Positions 7,427-16,049 of a DNA stretch of 64,000 nt are shown piece after piece. Position 1 is the stretch's first letter. Each line of letters begins with the position of its first letter. The position numbers and the translations under genes are program-made. The notes under the pieces were generated by a model, which saw nothing but the letters and a program-made list of their open reading frames with translations, ran no database searches and was not told where the DNA came from. Origin of the DNA: Streptomyces hoynatensis (GTDB taxonomy: Bacteria; Actinomycetota; Actinomycetes; Streptomycetales; Streptomycetaceae); NCBI RefSeq assembly GCF_003626535.1, contig NZ_RBAL01000017.1, positions 1 through 64,000 on the forward strand, written 5' to 3'.

Positions 7427-7774
7427 ATGGCCGTTCGTCGTGTCGTGCCCAACCTTCGGTCGGACGCCGTGCAGGAGAGCCGGGAGTTCTATGGCCTGCT
7501 GGGCTTCGAGGAGGTCATGAACCATGGATGGATCATGACGCTCGCCTCCCCGTCCGCCCCGTCGGCGCAGGTCAGCGTCATGGCCCGCGACAAGACCGCC
7601 CCGGTCACCCCCGACCTGAGCGTCGAAGTGGACGACGTGGACGCGGCCTACGCGGTCATGCGGGACAGCGGCGCGGAGATCGTCCACCCCCTGCGGGACG
7701 AGGAGTGGGGCGTGCGGCGCTTCTTCGTCCGCGACCCCGGCGGCCGGGTGGTCAACGTGCTGGGCCACCGCTGA
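7427..7774 (+). CDS. VOC family protein (glyoxalase/bleomycin-resistance fold)
   Basis: A 115-residue single-domain protein with the beta-alpha-beta-beta-beta pattern of the vicinal oxygen chelate superfamily: VVPNLRSDAVQESREFYGLL at the start and FFVRDPGGRVVNVLGHR at the end, where the DPGG-x-V-x-N-V turn is characteristic. Members can be dioxygenases, isomerases or drug-binding proteins; the specific role is not evident. The start is set by TTGGAG 6 bases before ATG. It is a lone gene. Confidence 0.85.
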   Translation: MAVRRVVPNLRSDAVQESREFYGLLGFEEVMNHGWIMTLASPSAPSAQVSVMARDKTAPVTPDLSVEVDDVDAAYAVMRDSGAEIVHPLRDEEWGVRRFFVRDPGGRVVNVLGHR

Positions 7775-8115
7775 CACCGCCCGCGAGGCGCCCGGGAGTC
7801 CCCGGCATCCGCACGGCCCACGCGCTGGTGGCCGTCGGCTGCGGGTCCTGCCGGGGCTGCTGCGTTCCCGGGGGCCTGCACCGCGCCGACCGCCACCGCC
7901 GGGCTGTGTGCCGCGCGCCGCGCAGAGGGTGCGTCGCCGCGCGGGTGATCAGGTCTCGGCGTGCGGGCGTCGTGGTGGGACTGCCGTTCGGCGCGACCGC
8001 GGGGCGGGTTCTCATCGCGGCGTGGCCTGCGGCCTGTGGCCTGGGTGTGGGCGGCTTCGCCTTTCGGCCCTGTCGTTCCCGTTGGTGGTTTACTCGGCCC
8101 CGGGAGGAACAGGGA
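7775..8115. other. intergenic, no gene recognised
   Basis: About 340 bases between the VOC gene and the helicase. The helicase frame stays open upstream, but no start with a ribosome binding site and no conserved residues are seen before the ATG at 8116, which follows GGGAGGAACAGG. Confidence 0.5.
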
Positions 8116-10521
8116 ATGGCACTCAGGCGCTTTGACCATCAGCTCGAAGCGGTCGTGGCCGCGGCGCGGGCGCTGGACATTCCTCCGGGGAAGCGCATTC
8201 CGCGCGGGGGGCTGCGGGCCACGGTCGTCATGCCGTGCGGGTCGGGGAAGACGCTGGTGGCCGCCGATACCGCGCGGCGGGTGGCGCGGAGGGGCCGGGT
8301 GCTGGTCTTGGTGCCGACGCTGGATCTGCTCACCCAGACGGTGGGGGCCTGGCAGGAGGCCGGGCACCGAGGGCCGGCGGTGGCGGTGTGTTCGCTGAAG
8401 GGCGACCCGGTGCTGTGGTCGCGGGGGCTCCGCTCGACCACCAGCGCGCCGCAGCTGGCCCTGTGGCACGGGTCGGGGACCGTGACCGTCTACGCCACCT
8501 ATGCCTCCCTGCCGGTCGTCCTGGAAACCTTCAAGGGTGCCTACGGCCTGGGCATGGACCCCTTCGACCTGGTCGTGGTCGACGAGGCCCACCGCACCTC
8601 GGGCAGCCTGGGGAAAGCCTGGGCCGACGTCCACGACAACGCGCTACTGCCGGCACTGCGACGGCTGTACCTGACGGCGACGCCGCGCATCTGGCAGGAA
8701 CGCCTCGCCCCGCCGGACGCGCGCGGGGGCCGACGCGACCCGCTGCCGGAGGAGATGGCCGCCAGCATGGACGACGAGGCCATCTTCGGGCCCGTCGTCT
8801 ACCGGCTCTCCCTGGCCGCGGCCGTCTCCCGCGGGCTGCTGGCCCGCTACCAGATCATCGTCGTGGAGCTGGCCGATCCGCAGCTGCCGCCCGGCCGGCT
8901 GTACGGGCCCGGGCGGGGCGAGGAGGAAATCCGGGGGCTTCGCCTCGGCGCCTTGCAGACGGCGGTGCTCAAGAGCATGGCCGAGCACGACCTGCAGACG
9001 ATGATCACCTTCCACCACCGCACGGTGGAGGCCCAGGCGTTCTCCGCCGGGCTGCCCGCGGTCGCCCGCAGGCTTCACGCGGGCGCGCCCGGGCGGTATC
9101 CGGCGCGGGTGTGGGCGGGGTGGCTCAAGGGCGAGCACGATCCCGGCCACCGCCGCCGGGTCCTGGCCGACTTCGCCACCCGCGCCGGCCGCGCGATCCT
9201 CTCCAACTGCCGCGTCCTGGGCGAAGGGGTCGACATCCGCGCGGTGGACTCCGTCGCCTTCCTCGACCCCAAGGGGTCGCCCGTCGACATCGTGCAGGCC
9301 ATCGGCCGGGCGCTGCGGCAAAGGCCGGGGCAGGGAAAACTCGCCTCGCTCATCGTGCCGGTGTTCCTGGCGCCGGGCGAGCGGCCGCAGGACATGTTCA
9401 CCTCCGCCTCGTACCAGCCGCTGCTGCGGGTGCTTCAAGGGCTGCGGGCGCACGACGAACAGGCCGTGGAATTGCTGGCGATTCCGCAGACGAACACCGG
9501 GCCGCTCTCCCCCAGCCCCGACATCGGCCCCCCGCCCGAGGACGGCCAGGATGAGCCCAGGCTTCTGCTGCGGTTTTCCGCGCCGCGGGACCCGGCGATG
9601 GTGGCGGAGTGGATCAGCTACCACGTCATCGACACCGAACGCCAGGACTGGGAACGCGGTCTGGCCGCGCTGCGCCGGTTCCGCGAGCGCGAGGGCCACG
9701 CCCGCGTCCCGTACTCCCACCGGGAGGACGCCTACCCCCTCGGGCAGTGGATCGCCGACCAGCGCAAGACCTACGCCGCCGGAGCGATGAACGGGCAACG
9801 CGCCCGCCGCCTGGAGAAGCTCGGCATGATCTGGGACGAGCGGGAGCTGGCCTGGGAGGAGAACCTCGCGGTTCTGCGCGCCTATCACGAGGAGTACGGC
9901 ACCCTGGCCGCGTCGAGGTCGGCCACGATCCTCGACAAACCCGTCGGGATGCTCCTGGCCAACCTCCGCCGGCCCGGCGGACTCGGCAAAGACCCCCAGC
10001 GCGCCCGGCGCCGCGCGCGGCAGCTGGCCGCGATCGATCCCCACTGGAACCCCGCCTGGCCGCTGGAATGGCAGCGCAACCACGCCGCCCTCCGGCAGTG
10101 CATCGACGGCGGCGCCACCCCCGGGGACATCCTGCCGGGCGTGACCGTCGGCGGCGTCGACATCGGGGCCTGGCTCCTGCGGCAGCGGCAGGCCTGGAGG
10201 CGCCTGTCCGCCGGGCAGCGCGAGCTCCTGGAGGAGCTGGGCGTCACACCGCTGGAGAGAACGGCCGGAGTTCCCACTGCCGCCCGCAGGACGATCTCCG
10301 CGCACGCCGCCGCCTTCACGCGCGGGCTGACCGCCTTCAAGCAGTACGCGCAGCGCGAGGGAAGAACGAGCGTTCCGCGAAGCCACGTCGAGCACCTCAC
10401 CGACCCGGCCACCGGGCAGCCCGTCCGCATCCGCCTGGGCGTATGGGTCTCCAACACCCGCAGCAGGCGGCACACGCTCAGCGCGGAACAGCAGGCCGCA
10501 CTCGACGAGGCGGGGCTGTAG
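8116..10521 (+). CDS. DEAD/DEAH-box helicase with helicase-associated (HA) repeats
   Basis: An 801-residue superfamily 2 helicase. Walker A is MPCGSGKTL (about residue 38), Walker B/DEAH is VVVDEAHRTSG (about 155), motif III is YLTATPR (about 187) and motif VI is QAIGRALRQRPGQGK (about 395). The C-terminal third carries HA repeats, each with a tryptophan start and a Leu-Gly-W core: WERGLAALRRFREREGH, WEENLAVLRAYHEEYG, WQRNHAALRQ and FTRGLTAFKQYAQREGR. HA-repeat helicases are frequent on Streptomyces chromosome arms and plasmids; their cellular role is poorly known. The start follows GGGAGGAACAGG. The gene stands alone, and a relic of a homologue lies at 385-468. Confidence 0.88.
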   Translation: MALRRFDHQLEAVVAAARALDIPPGKRIPRGGLRATVVMPCGSGKTLVAADTARRVARRGRVLVLVPTLDLLTQTVGAWQEAGHRGPAVAVCSLKGDPVLWSRGLRSTTSAPQLALWHGSGTVTVYATYASLPVVLETFKGAYGLGMDPFDLVVVDEAHRTSGSLGKAWADVHDNALLPALRRLYLTATPRIWQERLAPPDARGGRRDPLPEEMAASMDDEAIFGPVVYRLSLAAAVSRGLLARYQIIVVELADPQLPPGRLYGPGRGEEEIRGLRLGALQTAVLKSMAEHDLQTMITFHHRTVEAQAFSAGLPAVARRLHAGAPGRYPARVWAGWLKGEHDPGHRRRVLADFATRAGRAILSNCRVLGEGVDIRAVDSVAFLDPKGSPVDIVQAIGRALRQRPGQGKLASLIVPVFLAPGERPQDMFTSASYQPLLRVLQGLRAHDEQAVELLAIPQTNTGPLSPSPDIGPPPEDGQDEPRLLLRFSAPRDPAMVAEWISYHVIDTERQDWERGLAALRRFREREGHARVPYSHREDAYPLGQWIADQRKTYAAGAMNGQRARRLEKLGMIWDERELAWEENLAVLRAYHEEYGTLAASRSATILDKPVGMLLANLRRPGGLGKDPQRARRRARQLAAIDPHWNPAWPLEWQRNHAALRQCIDGGATPGDILPGVTVGGVDIGAWLLRQRQAWRRLSAGQRELLEELGVTPLERTAGVPTAARRTISAHAAAFTRGLTAFKQYAQREGRTSVPRSHVEHLTDPATGQPVRIRLGVWVSNTRSRRHTLSAEQQAALDEAGL

Positions 10522-10924
10522 GGCGGCGGCCACCGGACGGCGCGGATGCCGGGCGAGGCCGGCCGGCGGTGCTGGGGCCGGACGTGCTCCCGTGCCGGCC
10601 GGGACCGTCGGGGGATGCGGGCCTCCTGCCCGGGCCCGGGGCCGCACAGGCTGGGGTCGATGCCGTGGACGGTGGTGCATGGGGCACCTCCGGATGTCGC
10701 CGGCGGTGCCGGGCCGGTGCCGGGTCTTTTGGCTGTTGGTGCCGCCGGTGACGGCGACGGGGCGGGGCCGAGGTCGTCGAGGGCGGAGCGGTGGCGAATG
10801 CCCCGGCTTCTCCGGCGAGTTCGAGGTTGCGGCGCGGGCGTGGGGCCGGTTTGTGGTGGGCCGGGTTCGGCCTGGCCGCGGGGATGGTTGCCTCCGGTCG
10901 GCGGGCCCGTTGCCCGGGTCCTGC
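10522..10924. other. intergenic, no gene recognised
   Basis: About 400 bases of GC-rich sequence between the helicase stop and the acetyltransferase relic. Both strands are open in several frames, as is usual at this base composition, but no product is recognised. Confidence 0.5.
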
Positions 10925-11372
10925 CTGAGGCGGCCGGCGCCCGAGGAGGCGCCCGAGGTCACGGTGCTTCAGCGGTGCTGCTGGGTGGACGAGGCCCTCG
11001 TCGGCGACGCCCTGGCGATCTCCGCCCTGCGCGAGTCGCCCGCGCAGGTGGGCCGGTGGCTGGCGGCCTGGCGTGCCACGGGGCTGTGGCGGGAGGGCCG
11101 GCTGCCGGGCATGGTGCGGGCCCGGCGCGTCGGCACCGACGGGCACGTGGGGCGCCTCGGCATCGTCCCCGATCTGCGGGGGCGGGGGCTGGGCCGCGGG
11201 CTGCTGCACCTCGCCGAGGCCGCCGCCGAGCCGCGCTGCCGCCGCACTGTGCTGCACACCGGGGCCAGGAGCCGGAGGAACATCGGCCTCTACCGGGGGC
11301 GAGGGATACCGGCCGGCGCCGGCCGCCGGGGACGGCGGGACCGTCTGCCTCGCCAAGAACGTGGCCTGCTGA
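10925..11372 (+). pseudogene. GNAT acetyltransferase, frameshifted
   Basis: The frame gives LRRPAPEEAPEVTVLQRCCW, then VDEALVGDALAISALRESPA, a coenzyme A binding loop VPDLRGRGLGRGLLHLAE and TGARSRRNIGLYR. These are the segments of GNAT N-acetyltransferases of the 'QRCCWVDE' type. The expected end (GEGYRPAPAAGDG, then GTVCLAKNVAC and stop) continues in another frame after a GGGGG run near 11300. There is also no ATG or GTG in the right place at the N-terminus; only CTG or TTG, or an internal GTG, could start it. A true pseudogene or a sequencing slip in the G-run are both possible. Confidence 0.6.
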
Positions 11373-11480
11373 CGACGGGCGGGCGGTGGGGGGTGGGTCG
11401 CCCGGCGCCGGGGTGGGGGTGGGCGTGGGAGGCCGGGCCGGCCCGGGAGTGCCGGGCCGGCCCGCCGGAGCCCTTCCCGG

Positions 11481-12338
11481 TCAGGGAGTGGGCGCCTTGT
11501 TGCCGTAGGGGAACGCGGAGACGGTCTCCCCCGCGGTGTTCTGCAGCAGGGCGGTGTCGCCCTGGTTGTTCCAGATGGGGCGGTTGATGCCGTAGGAGTG
11601 TCCGCCCCACTCCGGGTGGTGCTCGTTGGTGTAGACGCGGATGCGCTGCCCCGGCTGGAGGACCGTGCCCGGGGGGAACACGAAGTCCTGCCCGGCGTCG
11701 TCGGCGCCGAGGTACCAGCCGGAGATGTCCGCGGGCGCGCTGCCGCGGTTTTGGATCTCGACGTACTCGTCCGCCTGGTTCTTCGCCTGTCCCTTGAAGT
11801 GCACGTGGGTGAGGACCACGTCGGGCTCGCCCGCGGGGGCGAACAGGGCCACGATGTCGGCGCTGTTGGCGCCGCCCTCGGTGCTGACGAACTGCCGGAC
11901 GACCTGCCCGCCCTGCTTGAAGCCGCTGATGACGACCTGGTACTTGCGGCCGTCGACGGTGACCTCCTCCGGTGAGACGAAGCTGGGCAGATCCACGAGG
12001 TCCTCGGGCGCGGGGCCGTCGTTGGGCGTCTCGTTGTGGTGGAAGCGGAAGCTGAAGTCGCTCTCGGTGCCGTCCTCGAACGCGACCTTCACGGTGAGGT
12101 CCACGTCGAACTGCGGCTGGGGCAGCGCGGGGATCGGGAAGTTCTCGTGGGTGAAGGTGCCCAGCGTGAATTCGGTGCCGTCGAGCCGCACCTCGACGGT
12201 GCCGCCGCGGAAGACATAGCCGCTCTTGGCGCCGTCCGCCACGTTCCCCCACCTGACGTGGTCCGTGCCCAGTCCGCTGAACGTGGTGGTGTCGGCCGTG
12301 ACGGAGGGCCAGGAACCGGACGTGACCGCAGTGCTCAT
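11481..12338 (-). CDS. lamin-tail domain protein
   Basis: A 285-residue protein without a signal peptide. The N-terminal half (TTTFSGLGTDHVRWGN to SFRFHHNETPND) is a beta-rich domain resembling choice-of-anchor domains, and the C-terminal half holds a lamin-tail (LTD) immunoglobulin-like fold: DEYVEIQNRGSAPADISGWY, FVFPPGTVLQPGQRIRVYT and IWNNQGDTALLQNTAG. Bacterial LTD domains are usually parts of extracellular or envelope proteins that bind polymers, so the lack of a leader is odd. The start is set by GAGAGGAG nine bases before the ATG; an ATG 14 codons upstream lacks one. Confidence 0.75.
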   Translation of the reverse strand: MSTAVTSGSWPSVTADTTTFSGLGTDHVRWGNVADGAKSGYVFRGGTVEVRLDGTEFTLGTFTHENFPIPALPQPQFDVDLTVKVAFEDGTESDFSFRFHHNETPNDGPAPEDLVDLPSFVSPEEVTVDGRKYQVVISGFKQGGQVVRQFVSTEGGANSADIVALFAPAGEPDVVLTHVHFKGQAKNQADEYVEIQNRGSAPADISGWYLGADDAGQDFVFPPGTVLQPGQRIRVYTNEHHPEWGGHSYGINRPIWNNQGDTALLQNTAGETVSAFPYGNKAPTP

Positions 12339-12720
12339 GGCGCTGCGACTCCTCTCGACGTCGGAAAAGATCCGCACCACGAGCTACCCCGGCCGATCCG
12401 CCGAAGCGGAAACGAGGGCGATTATCATCCCATCGAGCTACTTGGGGGGAGTGAGGGTGACGGCGGGCGCCGGTGTTTGGCCGGTTCGCGCGCCGGTCCG
12501 CAAGGACACCGGCCTGAGGATCGTCGCGGGCAGGCCGAGCGCGGCGATACGCGCAGCGTCTGCCCCCGGCCGGTCCGGGGGCACACGTCGACCCGGAGAT
12601 CGTTCCCGAGCACCGTGACAGGCGCGTTCCCGCGGGGGACGCTGGTTTCGCCCCGCGGGCGGGGCGCCGGGGCGCTTTGGCGGCGGTGGCCGGGGCGGCG
12701 GCGTGCGGGGCGGGAGTGCG
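12339..12720. other. intergenic with GC-rich hairpin
   Basis: No gene is supported. An 8-base-arm palindrome CGCCCCGC/GCGGGGCG lies at 12649-12666, downstream of the minus-strand ATPase gene, and could help terminate it, though no T-run follows. Confidence 0.4.
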
Positions 12721-14691
12721 TCAGGGCCGGGTGCCGTCCTGCCGCCAGGCGGCCTCGCGCAGCAGGCGCAGGCCGTTGAGGCCGACGATGACGGTGGAGC
12801 CTTCGTGGCCCGCGACGCCGAGGGGCAGGGGCAGGGTGGCGGCCAGGTCCCAGGCGACCAGGGCGGTGATGAACGCTCCGGCGATGACGAGGTTGTGCAC
12901 CACGAGGCGGCGGGAGAGGCGGGAGAGGCGCACCAGGGCGGGAAGGGTGGCCAGCTCGTCGCGCACCACGACCGCGTCGGCCGTCTCCAGGGCGAGGTCG
13001 GAGCCGACGCGGCCCATCGCGATGCCCGTGTGGGCGGCGGCCAGGGCGGGGGCGTCGTTGACGCCGTCGCCGACCAGCAGCACCTTCCGCCCCTCCTGTT
13101 CGAGCTTCCGGACGGCGGCGACCTTGTCCTGCGGCAGGAGCCCGGCGCGGACCTCGGCGATGCCGGCCTCGGCGGCCGTCCTGGCCGCGGCGCGGGGGTT
13201 GTCGCCGGTGAGCAGCACGGGTGCGGCGCCGGTCAGGCCGGTCAGCGCGGCGACGGTGGCGGCGGCCTCCTCACGCAGCCGGTCGGCGATGCCGAGCAGG
13301 CCGATCGGCCTGCCGTCGAGGGTGATCAGCACCGCGGTGTGGCCCTCCTCGGCCAGGGTCGCGGCCACGGCGAGGGCCCGGTGGCCGGTGCGGTCCCCGC
13401 AGAGGCGGGCGGGGCTGCCGACCGCGACGGTGCGGCCCTGGACCACCGCGCGCACGCCGGTGCCGGGGGCCGAGTCGAAGTGTTCCGCCGGGGGAATGTC
13501 GAGGCCGCGGGCGCGGGCGGCGTCCACGATCGCGCGGGCCAGCGGGTGCTCGCTGGGGTGTTCGGCCGCCGCGGCCCACCGCAGCAGTGCGTCCTCGTCC
13601 GGGTCTGAGCCCTCCAGGGGGTGGATGCGGGTCACCCGGGGGGTGCCCTCGGTCAGCGTGCCCGTCTTGTCCAGCGCGACCCGGTCCACCTGCCCGAGGC
13701 GTTCCATGACCACGGCCGACTTGACGAGGACGCCGTGCCGCCCCGCGGTGGCGATCGCGGACAGCAGCGGCGGCATGGTCGCCAGCACCACCGCGCACGG
13801 CGAGGCGACGATCATGAAGGTCATGGCACGCAGCAGCGTGGACCGCGGATCGGCGCCGAAGGCCAGGGGCAGGAGGAACAGGGCCAGGGTGGCGGCGACC
13901 ATGCCGAGGCTGTAACGCTGTTCGACCTTCTCGATGAACAGCTGGGTGGGGGCCTTGGTGCGGGATGCCTCCTCGACCAGGGCCACGATCCGGGCGATCA
14001 CCGAGTCCGACGGCTCGCGCTCGACCCTCACCCGCAGGGCGCCGGTGCCGTTCAGGGTGCCGGCGAAGACCTCGTCGCCCTCCCGCTTGGTCACCGGCAG
14101 GGGCTCGCCGGTGATGGTGGCCTGGTCGACCTCGCCGGTGCCGGCGAGCACCCGGCCGTCGCCGCCGATCCGCTCCCCCGGCCGGACCAGGATGACGTCG
14201 CCCGCGGTCAGGTCCGCGGCGGCCACGGTCTCCTCGGTGCCGTCGCCGGCCAGGCGGGTGGCGGTGGCGGGCGCCAGGTCGAGCAGGCCGCGCACCGAGT
14301 CGGCGGTGCGGGCGGTGGCGATGGACTCCAGGGCCCCGGACGTGGCGAAGATGACGATCAGCAGCGCGCCGTCCAGCGCCTGCCCGATGGCGGCCGCGCC
14401 GAGCGCGGCGACGACCATCAGGAGATCCACGTCCAGGGTCTTCTCGCGCAGGGCCCGCAGTCCGGCCCAGCCTGGCTCCCAGCCGCCGGTCGCGTAGGTC
14501 AGCGCGAACAGCGGGGCCCAGGCCCAGGCGGGGGCCCCGGCCAGATAGGGCGGCAACGCGGCGAGGAACAGCAGCAGCGCCGCGGCCGCCCAGCGGGCCT
14601 CGGGGAGGGCGAAGACGCGAGTGCGGCGCCGCGGAGGGGCGGTTCGGCCTGCGGCGCCGGCCGGGGTCGGGCGAGTGAGGGTCGAGGACAT
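12721..14691 (-). CDS. heavy-metal translocating P1B-type ATPase
   Basis: A 656-residue membrane pump. It has the actuator motif TGEPLP (about 194-199), the intramembrane SPC metal motif (297-299), the phosphorylated aspartate in DKTGTLTEG (D341), the HP dipeptide motif SEHPLA, and the hinge VGDGVNDAP. There is no N-terminal metal-binding domain. SPC pumps include exporters of Zn, Co, Cd and Cu; the divergent ArsR protein with a Zn/Co-type sensor site argues for Zn or Co export. The start at 14691 (MSSTLT) is chosen because upstream residues are not protein-like. A SmtB-type operator lies between the two genes. Confidence 0.88.
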   Translation of the reverse strand: MSSTLTRPTPAGAAGRTAPPRRRTRVFALPEARWAAAALLLFLAALPPYLAGAPAWAWAPLFALTYATGGWEPGWAGLRALREKTLDVDLLMVVAALGAAAIGQALDGALLIVIFATSGALESIATARTADSVRGLLDLAPATATRLAGDGTEETVAAADLTAGDVILVRPGERIGGDGRVLAGTGEVDQATITGEPLPVTKREGDEVFAGTLNGTGALRVRVEREPSDSVIARIVALVEEASRTKAPTQLFIEKVEQRYSLGMVAATLALFLLPLAFGADPRSTLLRAMTFMIVASPCAVVLATMPPLLSAIATAGRHGVLVKSAVVMERLGQVDRVALDKTGTLTEGTPRVTRIHPLEGSDPDEDALLRWAAAAEHPSEHPLARAIVDAARARGLDIPPAEHFDSAPGTGVRAVVQGRTVAVGSPARLCGDRTGHRALAVAATLAEEGHTAVLITLDGRPIGLLGIADRLREEAAATVAALTGLTGAAPVLLTGDNPRAAARTAAEAGIAEVRAGLLPQDKVAAVRKLEQEGRKVLLVGDGVNDAPALAAAHTGIAMGRVGSDLALETADAVVVRDELATLPALVRLSRLSRRLVVHNLVIAGAFITALVAWDLAATLPLPLGVAGHEGSTVIVGLNGLRLLREAAWRQDGTRP

Positions 14692-14750
14692 CCGGCGGTC
14701 CCTTGCGACGAGGCGGGCGGGGGGCAGCGTTCCCGCCCCACCGTAGCAGG

Positions 14751-14776
14751 AACAGATGAACAAGAGTTCATGTGTT
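14751..14776. promoter_or_regulatory. ArsR/SmtB-type metalloregulator operator
   Basis: AACAGATGAAC (14751-14761), AAGA spacer, GTTCATGTGTT (14766-14776): 10 of 11 positions are symmetric. It sits between the divergent ATPase and ArsR genes and has the TGAAC/GTTCA half-sites seen in SmtB/CzrA-type operators. Repression of both genes by the ArsR protein is expected. Confidence 0.75.
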
Positions 14777-14800
14777 CTGGTTGCGGCATACGATGGGCGC

Positions 14801-15187
14801 ATGGGTCACAGAGCCTCGTCACCCGCCGGCGCCCTGCCACGCGCACGCCTGGACGCCGCCGGCGCCGCGAAGGTCGCCACCACGCTCCAGGCCCTGGCCA
14901 CCCCCTCCCGGCTGCTCATCCTCGCCCGCCTCCGCGAGGGCCCGCTGCCCGCGACCGAACTGGCCGGCGAGGTGGGCATGGAACAGTCCGCCTGCTCCCA
15001 CCAGTTGCGCCTGCTGCGCAACCTCGGCCTGGTGACCGGCACCCGCAAGGGCCGCTCGGTCGTCTACGCCCTCTACGACGACCACGTCGCCGAGCTCCTC
15101 GACCAGGCCCTCTACCACGTCGAGCACCTCCGCCTCGGGCTCGGCGGCACCGCCGGGCCCGACTCCGGGGAGCCCGGTTCCGGATGA
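14801..15187 (+). CDS. ArsR/SmtB-family metal-sensing repressor
   Basis: A 128-residue winged-helix repressor. The recognition region is ELAGEVGMEQSACSHQLRLL and the wing is VTGTRKGRSVVYALYDDH. The dimer-interface alpha5 metal site DxHx10HxxH is complete: D-D-H, ten residues, then H-V-E-H (about residues 92-108). This site binds Zn, Co or Ni in SmtB/CzrA/NmtR proteins. No alpha3 cysteine box is seen. It should leave the operator at 14751-14776 when metal binds and so induce the divergent ATPase. ATG 14801 is chosen over an upstream ATG that lies inside the operator. Confidence 0.88.
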   Translation: MGHRASSPAGALPRARLDAAGAAKVATTLQALATPSRLLILARLREGPLPATELAGEVGMEQSACSHQLRLLRNLGLVTGTRKGRSVVYALYDDHVAELLDQALYHVEHLRLGLGGTAGPDSGEPGSG

Positions 15188-15290
15188 GGCCACCGCGCGA
15201 GGCCACCCACGCGGCGGCGCCAGGTGTCCAGGGCCGGTGCCCCGGCCCGCCTCGGGAGGCGGGCCGGGGACCCCGCGTGCGGCCGGCGCG

Positions 15291-15704
15291 TCAGGAGGCG
15301 TAGGTGGTGACCTGCCACAGGTGGCCGTCCGGGTCGCTGAAGTAGCCGAAGTAGCCGCCCCACGGGGCGGGGGCCGCCGCCCGCACCACACTGCCGCCGG
15401 CGGCCGCCGCGTTGCGCGGCGCCTCGTCCACCTCCGCCTGGAGTCGTCCACCTCCGCCCTGGAGTCGGCGTTGCCGTGGAGCGAGACGCCGCGGAATCCG
15501 GAGCCCTCCGGGGAGACGCCGGCGTCCTGTGCCGCCGCCTCCCGTGCGTGGAGCGCCAGTTGCGGGGAGCCCTCGCCCAGGCCGAGCGAGACGGAACGGG
15601 GGATGTCCTTGTCGATCGTCATGCCCAGGCCCTCGGCGTAGAACCTCTTGGGCGCGGTCCAGGTCATCGACGCCGAGCATGATGGTGCTCACCTGCAGTG
15701 ACAC
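15291..15704 (-). pseudogene. VOC family protein, two frameshifts
   Basis: Three frames must be joined to rebuild the protein. It starts MSLQVSTIMLGVDDLDRA, continues after an extra C near 15655 as KRFYAEGLGMTIDKDIPRSV and SLGLGEGSPQLALHAREAAA, and resumes beyond a tandem duplication as EAPRNAAAAGGSVVRAAAPA, PWGGYFGYFSDPDGHLWQVT. The SDPDGHLWQV end is typical of glyoxalase-like VOC proteins. The duplicated 20/21-base unit at 15426-15466 breaks the frame in the middle. Two independent lesions make real inactivation more likely than a sequencing error. Confidence 0.75.
15426..15466. repeat. imperfect tandem duplication in VOC pseudogene
   Basis: GTCCACCTCCGCCTGGAGTC (15426-15445) is followed directly by the same sequence with one additional C (15446-15466). 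Together they add 20 or 21 bases and shift the frame of the VOC gene. Confidence 0.85.
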
Positions 15705-15718
15705 GGTGCTCTCCCGGT

Positions 15719-15958
15719 GATCCGGTCAACCCGCGGGAGGTGGCGGCCTTCTTCGCCGGACGGGCCCAGGCCGCGCGGCTCGCGCTGGTCGACGGGGTTC
15801 CCGCGGCCGTCTGGTGGCACCGCGGCCGGCCGGGTGCCGTCCTCGCGTTCACCGTCCGCGAGGGGAGGATCTCCCGGATCGCCGTCGAGACCGACCCGGA
15901 TCGGCTCCACGGCCTTGGCATCGTCCTTCTGCCCGCCGGGGACCCGGGACGGCGCTGA
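15719..15958 (+). pseudogene. C-terminal fragment of a SigJ-like sigma factor
   Basis: The frame gives REVAAFFAGRAQAARLALVD, then GVPAAVWWHRGRPGAVLAF and TVREGRISRIAVETDPDRL. This resembles the SnoaL-like C-terminal extension of SigJ-type ECF sigma factors (a 'V-G-R-DA-V-A-FF' start, then 'V-F-V-dG-RI--I----dP--L'). The sigma regions 2 and 4 are missing; the sequence upstream is the decayed VOC gene on the other strand. It is therefore a truncated relic, unless it is a stand-alone SnoaL-like protein using an upstream ATG at 15698. Confidence 0.5.
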
Positions 15959-15992
15959 GCGGGCCGCCTCGGGGCGACCCCGGCCCGGGGTT

Positions 15993-16028
15993 TTTGCCTC
16001 AGAGGCAAGGAATTTGCCTGAGAGGGAA
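15993..16028. promoter_or_regulatory. twin operator of XRE-cupin gene
   Basis: TTTGCCTCAGAGGCAA (15993-16008) contains perfect 7-base arms around one base. A second copy, TTTGCCTGAGAGGGAA (16013-16028), matches it at 14 of 16 positions and starts exactly 20 bases later, i.e. about two helical turns. The pair ends 21 bases before the regulator ATG and is likely the autoregulatory site. Confidence 0.65.
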
Positions 16029-16049
16029 GGTGCGTGGCTCAATCGGGGC

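Noticed and set aside
8644..10962. 772-codon minus-strand frame under the helicase
   Set aside because: Antisense shadow of a well-supported helicase; product is Arg/Pro/Gly-rich with no recognisable motif.
12226..12618. 130-codon plus-strand frame
   Set aside because: Overlaps the start of the lamin-tail gene antisense, no ribosome site and no family.
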